From the NCBI GenBank assembly GCA_021186555.1, contig JAJKFL010000005.1, forward strand, positions 24,802,635 to 24,866,634: a stretch of 64,000 bases of DNA, in the 5' to 3' direction. Of the stretch, positions 48,285-58,600 are shown in pieces. The notes below the pieces were generated by a model that searched no databases, was not told where the DNA came from, and saw only the letters and a program-made list of their open reading frames with translations. This stretch comes from Reticulitermes speratus. Its lineage: Eukaryota; Arthropoda; Insecta; Blattodea; Rhinotermitidae. The position numbers and the translations under genes were made by a program. How positions within the stretch are numbered: the stretch's first letter is position 1; every line of letters starts with the position of its first letter.

Positions 48285-48567
48285 CTGCCCCCAGGTGTTG
48301 TCCATGGATTGCAGGATGTGACGTAGTATGATGATTAGAGTTGCCATTCATGGCAGGTCTGCCGCTTGTCACCAGGCTCATGGTGACATCTGTGAAGGGT
48401 GGCTCGGTGGCAAGTTGGGCACTGGACTGCGCTGTACCATCTCGGAATACGTTCCATAGCTGCTCCGACGCCCCTCCCTGCGATTCCCTTCAATGGCCAC
48501 CTGCAATTCTGCTGGCGTGCTCAGTTGCCGCTTCTCGCACTCGTACGTGTACAAGTACTTCATGTAC
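48285..48567 (-). CDS. retn: retained/dead ringer (ARID3 family), internal exon: end of extended ARID
   Basis: This is an internal exon of an ARID3-type transcription factor, a nuclear protein that binds AT-rich DNA and acts as activator or repressor. Read on the minus strand it starts after a GACAG acceptor and gives YMKYLYTYECEKRQLSTPAE, then a conserved ELQVAIEGNRREGRR stretch. That is the C-terminal extension of the ARID shared by ARID3/dead ringer proteins. The upstream exon must end in phase 2 (CA|G gives Gln before the Tyr). A linker follows and ends QMSP, where the frame hits TGA at 48378-48380. One base out of register the reading continues MSLVTSGRPAMNGNSNHHTT to donor CAG|GTACGC at 48284, in the phase the next exon needs. 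The exon is 283 bp where 284 would keep frame, so one base seems missing near 48382. Unlike the two later exons it is CpG-rich. The 5' exons are outside the window. Confidence 0.92.
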
Positions 48568-49246
48568 CTGTCAACAGATGGCAGGCACTCCATGTAACAA
48601 CACGTACGTACGGTGCCAGTCAGTTTTAAGAAATTTTGTGTTGTGGTGGAATCGGAAAAAAGGACACATATTAATTAAGCATGGTATAAGCTGTTTACTC
48701 GTCAGCTCGCTGCGGTCAGCAGGGTGATCCTGTGACCACGATAATGAACCCTGGGGTAACATACAAGGCGGAAAATTACTTGACCAGCTGAGGGAATACC
48801 AACTTACAGGAAATATAATTAACCATGTAGTGTTACACATGCACAGTTGCTCTGTTACTTCTATCCAGCAGGCGTGGGATGGTGAGAAACAAGATATCAG
48901 ACAGAAGCGTGATAACGAAGCCGAAAATATCTTGAAATACAAGATACTACATGCAGTAGAACGTGGGGGACGCAGCAAAAAGTGACATCAGTATGTCAGC
49001 AACAAGAAGCATATCAAAACCACAGAACATCTGGATTACGTACAGGCACGCATTCTGCATATGAGTTACAGAAAATGGATATTTTTGGTGTTAATGCGTG
49101 AAACCAAATCTTAAATTTCTGTTTATGTGCATGTCATATAGATGTTTCACTGTGAACACAAAGAGTAAAGTATGCCCTAATTCCTGCGTATAAGCATTTA
49201 GTCAAACGTCACAATTAAATAATAATAACAATAACAATATTAATGT
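48568..49246 (-). other. retn intron upstream of exon 48285-48567
   Basis: The long minus-strand ORF ending at the acceptor is intronic. It includes a LINE 3' relic near 48750-48800. Confidence 0.5.
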
Positions 49247-49528
49247 GGGCCGGGATAGCTCAGTCGGAATAGCGACTCGCTACGAGCTGGACGGTCCGGG
49301 GATCGAATCCCGGTGGGGGCGAGATTTTCAGCACCCGTCCAGACCGGCCCTGGGGCCCACCCAGCCTCCTGTACAATGGGTACCGGGTCTCTTTCCCGGG
49401 GGTAAAGCGGCCGGGGCGTGGCGTTGACCACCCACCCCCATCTAGTGCCGAGGTTAAAGAAAGAGTAGAGCTATACCTCTACTCCCCCTCTGGGCCTTCA
49501 TGGCCTGTTCTAGGGAGAACTTTACTTT
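49247..49528 (+). mobile_element. tRNA-derived SINE (family B), best-preserved copy
   Basis: The head GGGCCGGGATAGCTCAGTCGG has an A box, and GGGGATCGAATCCCGGTGG is the B box. The body includes CCCACCCAGCCTCCTGTACA and TTCCCGGGGGTAAAGCGGCC, and it ends GGCCTTCATGGCCTGTTCTA. Its near-intact CpG content (about 19) makes it the reference for the other copies. Confidence 0.92.
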
Positions 49529-49879
49529 TTTTATAACAATACTAATAATAATTTTGTCATTACTAATATTTTGGCACAACAACCAGAAGGCCAATTACAC
49601 AAACAGCAAGGAAATATAAGGAAAATACACAAACTAAGAACGTACAAACAAAAATATATAGAAAGGAGATAATAAGAACAAGTCACATCTGGTGTACTTG
49701 TTAAAGTAAAAACATTTAACAAAAATAACTTGTTTCTGAATATATTGTTGGTACGGTTCAATTCAATTTAATTGACACAAGTACACAAATACAGCACAAT
49801 TACAGGCCAAACGTCAGAAAAAGAGGCACAAGGTGAAGTAAGTGTGATTGATGATAGTTAGGCTGTTCATTGTCGTGTT

Positions 49880-50128
49880 ATAAGTTCGACATTCCGCCTT
49901 CCCTGAGCCAGTTGACTCCAGTTCACACCTTCACACAATCTATTTCTCTACTGTTAATTTCTGTATTATATCCCATCACCCATCGGTTTAAGGGATGTTT
50001 GCATTTTAATTTTTCCGACGAAATTTCTATAAATATTTCTTATTTCCTCTCTCTTGTTCTTCTGTCTAATCCTTCTTGGTTTAAGTGCAATAAAAATGAA
50101 ATAATAATAATAATAATAATAATAATAC
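49880..50128 (+). mobile_element. probable non-LTR 3' end with (AAT)n tail
   Basis: The sequence ends GTGCAATAAAAATGAAATAA and runs straight into an AAT repeat at 50101-50128. This resembles the tail at 14302-14336, but I recognise no coding part. Confidence 0.35.
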
Positions 50129-50261
50129 CTCTTCATTAACGTGCTACTGCAGTGGCTACTTATATAAACCAAAGAAAAAGAAGTAAAACTAAAGAAGAAA
50201 CAAAACAAACAGCCGACAAGCTGAAGTTCAAATACACAGCACAGTAACGGTGTATATGTTA

Positions 50262-50547
50262 CAACGTAAGGTAAAGCAATCCCATTACAGGCCCTTAGGG
50301 TTCCAAGAGGTTGAGTCTCCCAGGTTTCAAGACAATCTGCACATGAAGGTGGTAAGGTTGTCAGCCCTACGCATCGGCCGCCTTTACCCCCCCCCCCCAA
50401 CCCCCAGGAAATATTCCTGGTACTCATTTCTGTTAGAGGCTGAGTCGACCCCAGGGCCATAATGCGGAAGGATTATGTCTACGCTAAATTCCAAAGACAC
50501 CATTGGATTTTAGCGTAGTGCCTCAAACAACTGCGCGACCGCGTGCC
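50262..50547 (-). mobile_element. tRNA-derived SINE (family D) with C-tract expansion
   Basis: Reverse of family D: TTCCAAGAGGTTGAGTCTCCC, GGAAATATTCCTGGTACTCA, CCATAATGCGGAAGGATTATG and head remnant AACTGCGCGACCGCGTGCC. The CCCCC of family D is expanded to a 12-base C run at 50387-50398. Confidence 0.8.
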
Positions 50548-51492
50548 CCCATATATAGCAATGTAGTCTGCTAAACACTGTAGGCCACCAACAGGTTTGC
50601 AAACTGCATGTGTAGCACGAGAGCAGCTGGCCGAGGGGCAATTCATGGAGAAAAATCCAAACTTAGAATAACTCTGTATGTTCCGAGCAGCAACACGAAT
50701 GTCAACTGTTTCAAGAACACAATTTTACGCCATTATAAAAATACATAAAAAATATTATTCTTTTTATTTTTGCCGGCAAGTCGTGATTTATTTCAATTTG
50801 TAATAACCAAGTCTACACGTATACCTACATCATATAAACTACATGAAAGGAAGGGCACAAGGAAGCACTTTTTCTGACAACAAGAATAGACAAAACGCCA
50901 CGTGAGTGTGATGGCACTCATCATTCCGCTGACACTCACACCGAAGTGCCAAGAGTACAGATGGTGCGTAGGATAGCTCTTCCCCTTACCGCTCCTCTCC
51001 GCCCACGGAATTAAAAATGACTTGTGTGAATCACAAAAACATATGAAAGAGTTGGTCTGGACGGCTGCCTGGTACACAGCATGGGACGTCACCTGTACGT
51101 GCCGGACCAGGCGGGGCACTGTGGTAGGTTCCTGTCTGTCAGTGCACGTAAGCACAACCAAACCCGTCCGTCTCGGTCGCAGTATTAATAGACTGAGAGA
51201 CATTATTGTTACTATTATTGTACGAGATATGAATTGTTTGCGGTTGTGAAAACTTCGGATGTGGTCCTCTGGGCTATGACACAGTGTTGCCTGGTTGGTG
51301 GCTACCATAGTATCAGAGAAACCTGCCACTTTTATCCTCCACTCTGAAGATCGAGGAAAAGAGTCCTTTGAAAACTGGCAACCACATCTGAGACAACACA
51401 GAGGCTTATCATTCAATATTATAGCCTGTAGAAGGAAGTAGTACAAGTGTTGTTAAATGAAAAAATAAATACACTAAATTTTATAGTACGTC

Positions 51493-51547
<55 letters not shown>

Positions 51548-52842
51548 GGTGGTGGTAGCAGTAGTAGTAGTAGAAGTAGTAGCATTCAGAACTTTATGGG
51601 ATTGAAAATTCACCATGCCGTTTACTCTTCAAAACGCTCAGTATCAGTACAAAGAACACAAAACACTGTACTTTGTATGAAGGCTTATGAAATATGGGTC
51701 TTTTATTTTGATGGTACAAAATGAGTGGCACGTGTCAGAAACGACGCGCATCGGAATATATTTTTGATCTAAGAAGGAAGAAGTTAGTGAGCAATTTACC
51801 TAACTAACTTTATGATTTACACAGGTCCCATAATATTGTTAAGACAATGAAATCTAGAAGCCTATGCTAGACTTGGCTTATGACCAGGATAGAAGACACA
51901 AGGAATGCACACTGAATCTTGCTAGAGAAAACACTTGTAAAATATTCACTTTCAAGATAAAGGAGATGGAAAAAACCTTTGGGTGGATTTTAGGAAGTGT
52001 GTTTGTGAGGGTCGAACGTAACTAAACTGGTTCAGAATCGCCTCAGTTTGCTGATTTCGGTAGTGGCAATCTTTGAACTCTTGAGTTCGGGTGCCAAAAT
52101 TTGAGTTAACTCGAAAGGATGAAGCACTTGAGGGCGGAGCGGACTGAGGCGTACGTTTCAAATAATATAATGAATTAACAAATATATTTTTACTGTGCTG
52201 TGATATACACAATATCCCACGAAAAACTGATTGTTGCGGGATTAGTCCCCTTATACGAAGCGAAGTACCTTGCTAAGCTTATCACTTTACTTATGTTTGC
52301 TGTTCTAGCGTATCTACATACGAAGAAAATGGTATAATAAATCTTCTGTGGAGGTTTGACTCGTATAAGGGTAGTGCAATAGGTAATGATCTTTCCAGGT
52401 TGTGCTAAGGCACGAGGAATTTATTGACCACTTAAGCGACTACAGCTTCTGAAGATGATCACTACTACCAGAATCCGTTACTGTTTACAGCTATTGATAA
52501 GTATGACGGATCTACTCATTTACGGGAGTAGGATATGCCCCGCTCATCTCATTCTTTTTTATTTTATTGCCTTAATAATATTGGTGAGGAGTGCAAGTTA
52601 TTAAGCTCATCATCATACTATTTTATCCAGTCACCTAGTAGGATAACCCATTTGGACACAAATATCTTCCTCAGCACCCTATTTTCGAAGACCCTCAAAC
52701 CGAGTTCCAATCCTTATGTGAGAAACAAAGTTTCACACGAATACAAACAATTTCTCATGCGCAAGTTTAAAAAAAATTAGCATCGCTCATTAAATGTTGG
52801 CAGAACTGTAAGGTAGAGGCTGTACACCGTACGAGCATATAA
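50548..52842 (-). other. retn intron (expected), no exon seen
   Basis: Holds the AGT microsatellite. A 217-codon ORF at 50793-51446 has no recognisable family and no ARID motif. Confidence 0.4.
51492..51588. repeat. (AGT)n with (GGT)n core microsatellite
   Basis: AGT triplets from 51492, GGT from 51537 to 51556, then AGT/AGC to about 51588. A smaller AGT tract is at 17165-17184. Confidence 0.95.
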
Positions 52843-53120
52843 GTAAAGTTCACCATATAACATGCCATGAAGGTACAGAGGGGGAGTAGAGATATAGATC
52901 TACTCTATCTTTAACCTCGTCACTAGATGGGGTGGTTGGTTAAAGCCAAGCCTTGGCCGCTTTACCTCTGGGAAACATTCGGTACACATTGTACAGGAAA
53001 CTGGGTGGGCCCCAGGGCCGGTCCGGACGGTTGCGGAAAATCTTGCCCCCACGGGGGTTAGAACCCCGAAACGTACAGCCCGTAACGAGTCGCTGTACCG
53101 ACTACGCCATCCTAATCCAC
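52843..53120 (-). mobile_element. tRNA-derived SINE (family B)
   Basis: Tail AAGTTCACCATATAACATGCC, then CTTTAACCTCGTCACTAGATGG, and head reading TACCGACTACGCCATCC in reverse. Moderately diverged. Confidence 0.9.
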
Positions 53121-54233
53121 GCATGAGAATATAGGGTTATAATATTTTATTAGTAAATAACTATTCCCTTGGAAATAACGAAATTATTTGAACTGCTTTA
53201 TATGTGGTATGAGCTTACTTTCGTAACAGTTTTGTCTATCGATAAAATAAAGAATGTAAAAGAAATGTGATGTTGCAACCGTTGACTGCCATTTTTGTGA
53301 CTATACTAGCTATAATGCATATAAAAAAGTACTGCATTTTATTAAATATAAAGCTATGCAATCCGAAACAAACAGGTCTATTTGCATGGTAAGAAACAGA
53401 TCATGAAAGAAATTGTCATCGAAACAATAATTGGGAGTGCAAACCTGACAAAGTAGTAATGATTACAACATAAAGAGCTGAACAAAAGAGAATATAATTT
53501 CTTGTAAATTAGTCTCATTTCGTCAGCCATCTGTGGTCACGCACGTCAGGCAGTTTGTTTGCTCCTCTGCATCACGTAGTTATCAGTTAGTCAAATAGCG
53601 TATTTTTTGTTTGCAGTGGTAATGTATCTGTTCTATAGTGCAGCAATATGCACTGAGCTACGTCATTCTGACTTGATTTCTCAGAGAGTTTTCAAATGTT
53701 GCAGGTGGGAACGAGATTCTTGGAATAAGCCATTGGGCAGGAGGTACGGGGCCCGGCCTGGGTGTTTAGTGACTGGATGCCAGAAGGGGGTCATGGTTCG
53801 TAAAATCGTTGCCTCTACAGATATTAAAAGGAGCCATTTTGATTTCATGTTTGGAGCCATATTAACCTTGACATTTAATGTCGCCATGTTGTGATTTATT
53901 ACGGGACTCCTATAAATTTGGGATATAAAATGCATCGAACCGCTTCCTCTCTTGGCTATCCATTAAGGTGGAGCAACCGCTAAATCGTAGTGTTCTGCTT
54001 GGGCCTATATGTAGTGGGTAAAATTATGGCTGTGTGGTATGACTGTGCAAGATGTAATAGCCACGTGACGTGCTGGATTTACGAACAAAACCTGCAAACG
54101 GATCCGACTCATGAATTTATTCGAGAATAATGTTAATACATTTTCTAGAGTAATCTGTAGCCTTCATTCTGTTTATTCGGACATTTTAGACCAACTCTGT
54201 AAGTGCGCATAATTTTTAACAGAAATAAAGTAA

Positions 54234-54513
54234 ATTTCACATTATATTCTCCGTGCATTCTGATATCAAATCACAAATTAAAAAACCAACAAATGCACTG
54301 TATTTCCACAAGTATAGTCTAATGCCCCTACATATGTTTCAGCTTTACCAAGCCATCATCAGGGGGTCCAAGGTTTACATATACTTAGCTTCATTATTTT
54401 CGCCCAATAACATAACATATATCACACATAAAACAAGCTTCGTTATCACTAGTAGACTAGAGTTGAGTAAGGACTTTTTCTATTTGCAGTTGTTGGTGTT
54501 TTAATTTGTGATG
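54234..54513. repeat. MITE-like inverted repeat
   Basis: ATCACAAATTAAAA, ACCAACAAATGCA at 54270-54297 pairs with its near complement at 54485-54512. The 12-mer GAAATAAAGTAA occurs on both flanks (54222-54233 and 54514-54525) and may be a target duplication. Confidence 0.55.
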
Positions 54514-55339
54514 GAAATAAAGTAATTCATTCAGTATTGTGCCGAGAACCAAACTAAAGAATACAAATATTATTATATTTATTACGACCTACGCAGCCGA
54601 AACACGAACATATACTACAAAAACAAAACCAATATTAACCTGAATATTTTCATAAAGACTCAGTTCGTACCTCGCAGTAAACAATCTCCGTCTCTGTTAC
54701 AAAAAGAAAATCAGTTAATATTACGTAAAGAAATAATGGTTGTTGTACCGAGATCCATGTAAACACATAAATGCACTCTGTCGGCAAAACGTATAAGTTT
54801 TGAGTGTTAAACCTGGTGGTACATGAAGTAACCAATGGGCCTTACAGGGGGAATGCATGGTAGTTACTATACGTACCACTTATTTAAACGTCATGTACTC
54901 AGAATTTTTCCCATACGATGTTTCCTGTGATAACCAATTCTTAATGACGCACATCTCCAAGTACAAAATTTAAAATTCATCGCTATGGCTCAACTTATTT
55001 TCTGTGTGGCATATTTAATCGCTCCATTCCCAAACGATCTACCCTCCCTCCAGCCCATCTCTACCAAAAGGAGGGGCGGTTGACGATTTCGTTCTTCTGG
55101 GACAGTAATCGGTTCCCGATATTTCGAAAGAAAGAAATGCCTTCATCTCCCAGCGTCCGGACTTATAGAAGAAGAAATATTTACCAAGCGAAACGGCGTT
55201 ATATCTCATAAGACAGTAATTTTAATATCTACGGCAGTGAGAGTCTCAAATGCCACTTGCATCCAGCCCAAATTCTTAAACCCTTTGTTTTAATATCCAC
55301 TATAATATTATTACTCCTATCTACTGCTAGTCTAAAACA

Positions 55340-55560
55340 CGTGATTGAAGGAAAGTTAGATGGAAGGATATAAATGAAGGGAAGACGAGGAAGAAGGCGT
55401 AAGTAGCTACTGGATGACCTTAAGGAAAAGAGAAGATACTGGAAATTGAAAGAAGAAGCACTAGATCGCACCCTGTGGAGAACTCGCTTTGGAACAGGAT
55501 ACGGACCTGTCGTAAGACAGACTACGGAATGAACGAACGAATGAATGAATGAATGAATAA
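55340..55560 (+). mobile_element. second LINE family, 3' end with GAAT tail
   Basis: LLDDLKEKRRYWKLKEEALD and RTLWRTRF are readable with one break. They match 43916-44000, so these are two copies of one family. The 3' end is GGAATGAACGAACGAATGAATG, a microsatellite tail of the kind RTE-like LINEs end with. Confidence 0.75.
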
Positions 55561-56473
55561 TTAATTAATCTACTGCTAGATCTTCTAAGCAATCTTCTGT
55601 AACTTCACGTGCATTTTTCATCCCTTCCATGCTTCTTGCATGCTCCGTCAATTCCATCTCCCTTGTTACTTCCTTGTTCTTATGTCAAAATAGTGCTGAC
55701 GTCTCCAGAAACAGGTCTACTTGTCGTGTTGAAGCTGTCAACACCAGCACAGTATCTCTACACTTTGTTAGCAACGTACATAATAGAATTAAATGACACA
55801 GGCTTATGTAAAGCAACATCTGAACTGTTAATTGGTTCTGTCAACAACGTGTTTGCTCCTGTAGCACATGAAAATTCCAAGAGCAATGAACGATGTATGT
55901 AAATTCGCAAATGCATTTGGGCATGTGCATTCCGAGCAAAAGCAAACGTTTCCTCATTATAATTGTCCTTCCCATTCACTGTTACCGGACATGAAGTTAA
56001 ATCCCCTCTTTCTATGAACATACATGATCTTAGCATTCATGAGCATATATTTTGTGATTCTATATTTCTGCACACGTGAGTATCTCACGCAAGATTAAAC
56101 ATACTCAACATAACTAGCTAAAACGGCAAACTTTCCTGTAAAGTGCCTGGAGGAAATATCACTATTTGCCTTGCAAAAATTTTATGGCGTTTTAAATACC
56201 AGAAATTCCTCTGACAGTTGACAATGTTTGAGTTTTGTAAGGCGTGGCAGAAAAGTTGCTAACATGCAAAGCCACTTACTGGAGAATCATGGTTGAATGT
56301 CTTTTAAGCAAAAGATGCTAAAAAAGGTATGATATTATGTGGGTCCCCTGTTTATTATATAAAGATGTACGCTTTGTGTTTTCGCTTCTAAGCCTTTCAA
56401 CAACTTATTTGTCTTGTCTCTTTCAATTATTTTCTCCCACAGCGTTAATTCTGCCGGACGTTCAGCATCTGCT

Positions 56474-56510
<37 letters not shown>

Positions 56511-56570
56511 CGACATTTTTTTTTTTGTAATGCAATTCATATCTTGAACACTCATTACAAACCCACAAAC

Positions 56571-56719
56571 TCGTGGCCGCCACTGCCAACACTGCTACCA
56601 CCACCACCACCGCTGCAACCACCACCACAACCATCACCACCACCACCACAACCACCACCACAACCATCATCACCACCACCACCATCATCACCACCACAAC
56701 CACCACCACCACCACCACT
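56571..56719. repeat. (ACC/ACA/ATC)n trinucleotide microsatellite
   Basis: About 150 bp of ACC, ACA and ATC triplets, open in all three frames on both strands. A (CT)n tract of about 32 bp lies nearby at 56475-56506. Confidence 0.95.
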
Positions 56720-57617
56720 ATAAAAAACCTGCACGAAATGAAATCTCTAATGAAAGATTAAAGTTCTCATATCGGTGTGGCTGAGGCATGTTACGTTTTG
56801 TCTTTGGGTGAGTGTTTCCCGGCGTTTCGAATAATGGTAGTGTCTTAATCTTCAAGAATAAGCAGTCGAAGCAGTTTATAATGGAATGCTTACTCTTGAA
56901 GATGAAGGCACAACGATCCATCGAACCGTCCGAAACCGCCCAACCGGCAGCGACACATACCAAACCACTTGAATCTTCCACACGTATGAAGGATGAAACA
57001 CACGGACATTATTTTATGTGGCAAATTGCGTCACTCTTCGCTCAGAGCGTTTCACGCAACGACAGCGCAGCGCTCGCTGCCATTCCAATTTGCCGTGAAA
57101 TGGGATTCACGCAATTTTAGTTAAAAAATATTGGAGGTGATATTAGGTTGCTATTCATCATATTTAAAAAAGGCTCTGTTATCTTTCGGCTCACAGTCAC
57201 GCGTCGCATTTGAGAAACAGGTTGTTTATTGCAAGTTGAAAGTTTTGTAAGCCATGCGAGCTGATGGGAAATTGCTAGCACCAATTGTCAGAGGAAATAA
57301 TGTTCCTATATAATCGATCTCAAAAATGTGTGGCATAAATCAACGTAAAATTATCATAGTATATAAGAACAGATTTTGCACAAGTGAAAGTGAGATAATG
57401 GGAATTTAAAGAAGAATACTTTGCTGGCTTCTTGTTATTCACATGCATACAGTTTCGTTTCGTAATGCGCTTTCTGTCAAAGCATGTGGGAAAAAACGTC
57501 CTGACATAAATAGGAAAGAACGTCAAAAATTGGCGTGGATTAAAATTTAATAAATTACTTGAAACAGTCATTCCTGATCTGAATTCTAAGTACATGTATA
57601 TGTATATCCGGTACTTT

Positions 57618-57692
57618 TTTTTTTCAATGGCGAAGCAACCCCTAATGTGCCAAGGCCTCCTCATTATGGAGGCTTCACGATCATCCAACACT
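57618..57692 (-). mobile_element. family A SINE, 3' fragment
   Basis: CAATGGCGAAGCAACCCCTA and GGCCTCCTCATTATGGAGGC match the tail of family A in reverse, after a T run at 57617-57625. The head is missing. Confidence 0.7.
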
Positions 57693-58326
57693 TACTTCTT
57701 TTAAATCTAATTTGCGCTAAAACGGAAAACATACTCACTTGTCTTCCAGGTTCCTTTTCAACGTGTTTTATTGTATTTCAAATTGGCATATATTCGATTC
57801 ACACATTTTCACAAGATAAAATATAAAACATAATTTCTCCAGAAAATGTTCTTTCTTAGAGCATCAAATAATTCAAACAAATTCAAGTCATCCTGGATAT
57901 GAAGCCGTGTCAATTGGGAAATAATTACCATATTTATGAAAAACACAGTGTCATATCCTGAAATACGTGAATCCTCATCAGCACCACTATGAAAACTCAA
58001 ATATTGCAGAGAATAGCTTAACCATTTAAGTGACTGCTAGCCGGGAGACAGGAGTTCGAAATCTGGAAGGGCCGCTAGAATTTGTTTGTCAACATATTCA
58101 GACTGGTTGCCTCTTCCTACGCAGTGAGTATCGGCGAACATTTTACTTGGGGTTGAGGGCGAAGAGCTTTTCAATCTCCCAAGGGTAATGCCGCAGTGAA
58201 GCCCTGAAACACACTGGCCCAGCACCTTAAGGGTAGAAAACAGCTATACACAAATATCCTACGCCACGTTTCACGGATTCTTTGCAGACAACTAGTGATT
58301 ACTTATGTGAATAATAAAAGGTACAA

Positions 58327-58600
58327 TGTAAAGTTCACCCTCGAACAGGCCATAGAATCCCAGAAGGGATGTAGAGGTATAGACAGGTATAGAGGTATAG
58401 ACCTCGGCGCTAGATAGGGGCGGGTGGTCAACGCCACTCCCCGTCCGCTTAACCCTCGCGAATGACCTGTACAGGAGGCTGAGTGGGCCCCAGGGCCAGT
58501 CTGGACTGGTGCAAAGAATCTTGCCCCCAACCGGGATTCGATCCCCGGACCGACCAGCCCGTAGCGAGTCATCGTAGAGACTACGCTATCTCGGCTATTC
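58327..58600 (-). mobile_element. tRNA-derived SINE (family B) with internal small duplication
   Basis: GTAAAGTTCACCCTCGAACAGG begins the copy and GGGATTCGATCCCCGGACCG is the reverse B box. The motif AGGTATAGA is present three times at 58375-58400, a local expansion not seen in the other copies. Confidence 0.88.

Larger units (their letters stand above)
53121..58326 (-). other. retn intron (expected), no exon seen
   Basis: Contains the LINE fragment, MITE and microsatellites listed separately. I looked for the ARID core on the minus strand (for example a DVINKKLW-like peptide) and did not find it. Confidence 0.4.

Noticed and set aside
48341-48727. 128-codon plus-strand ORF
   Set aside because: Antisense shadow of the eARID exon 48285-48567.
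48571-48978. 135-codon minus-strand ORF ending at the retn exon
   Set aside because: Intronic. It stops at the acceptor and contains a LINE 3' relic rather than ARID sequence.
50793-51446. 217-codon minus-strand ORF
   Set aside because: The longest unexplained ORF on the minus strand, but no domain, no codon periodicity I can see, and no repeat family. It lies in what should be retn intron.
56335-56723. Long Val/Met-rich and Pro-rich ORFs
   Set aside because: They are translations of the ACC/ACA and CT microsatellites.
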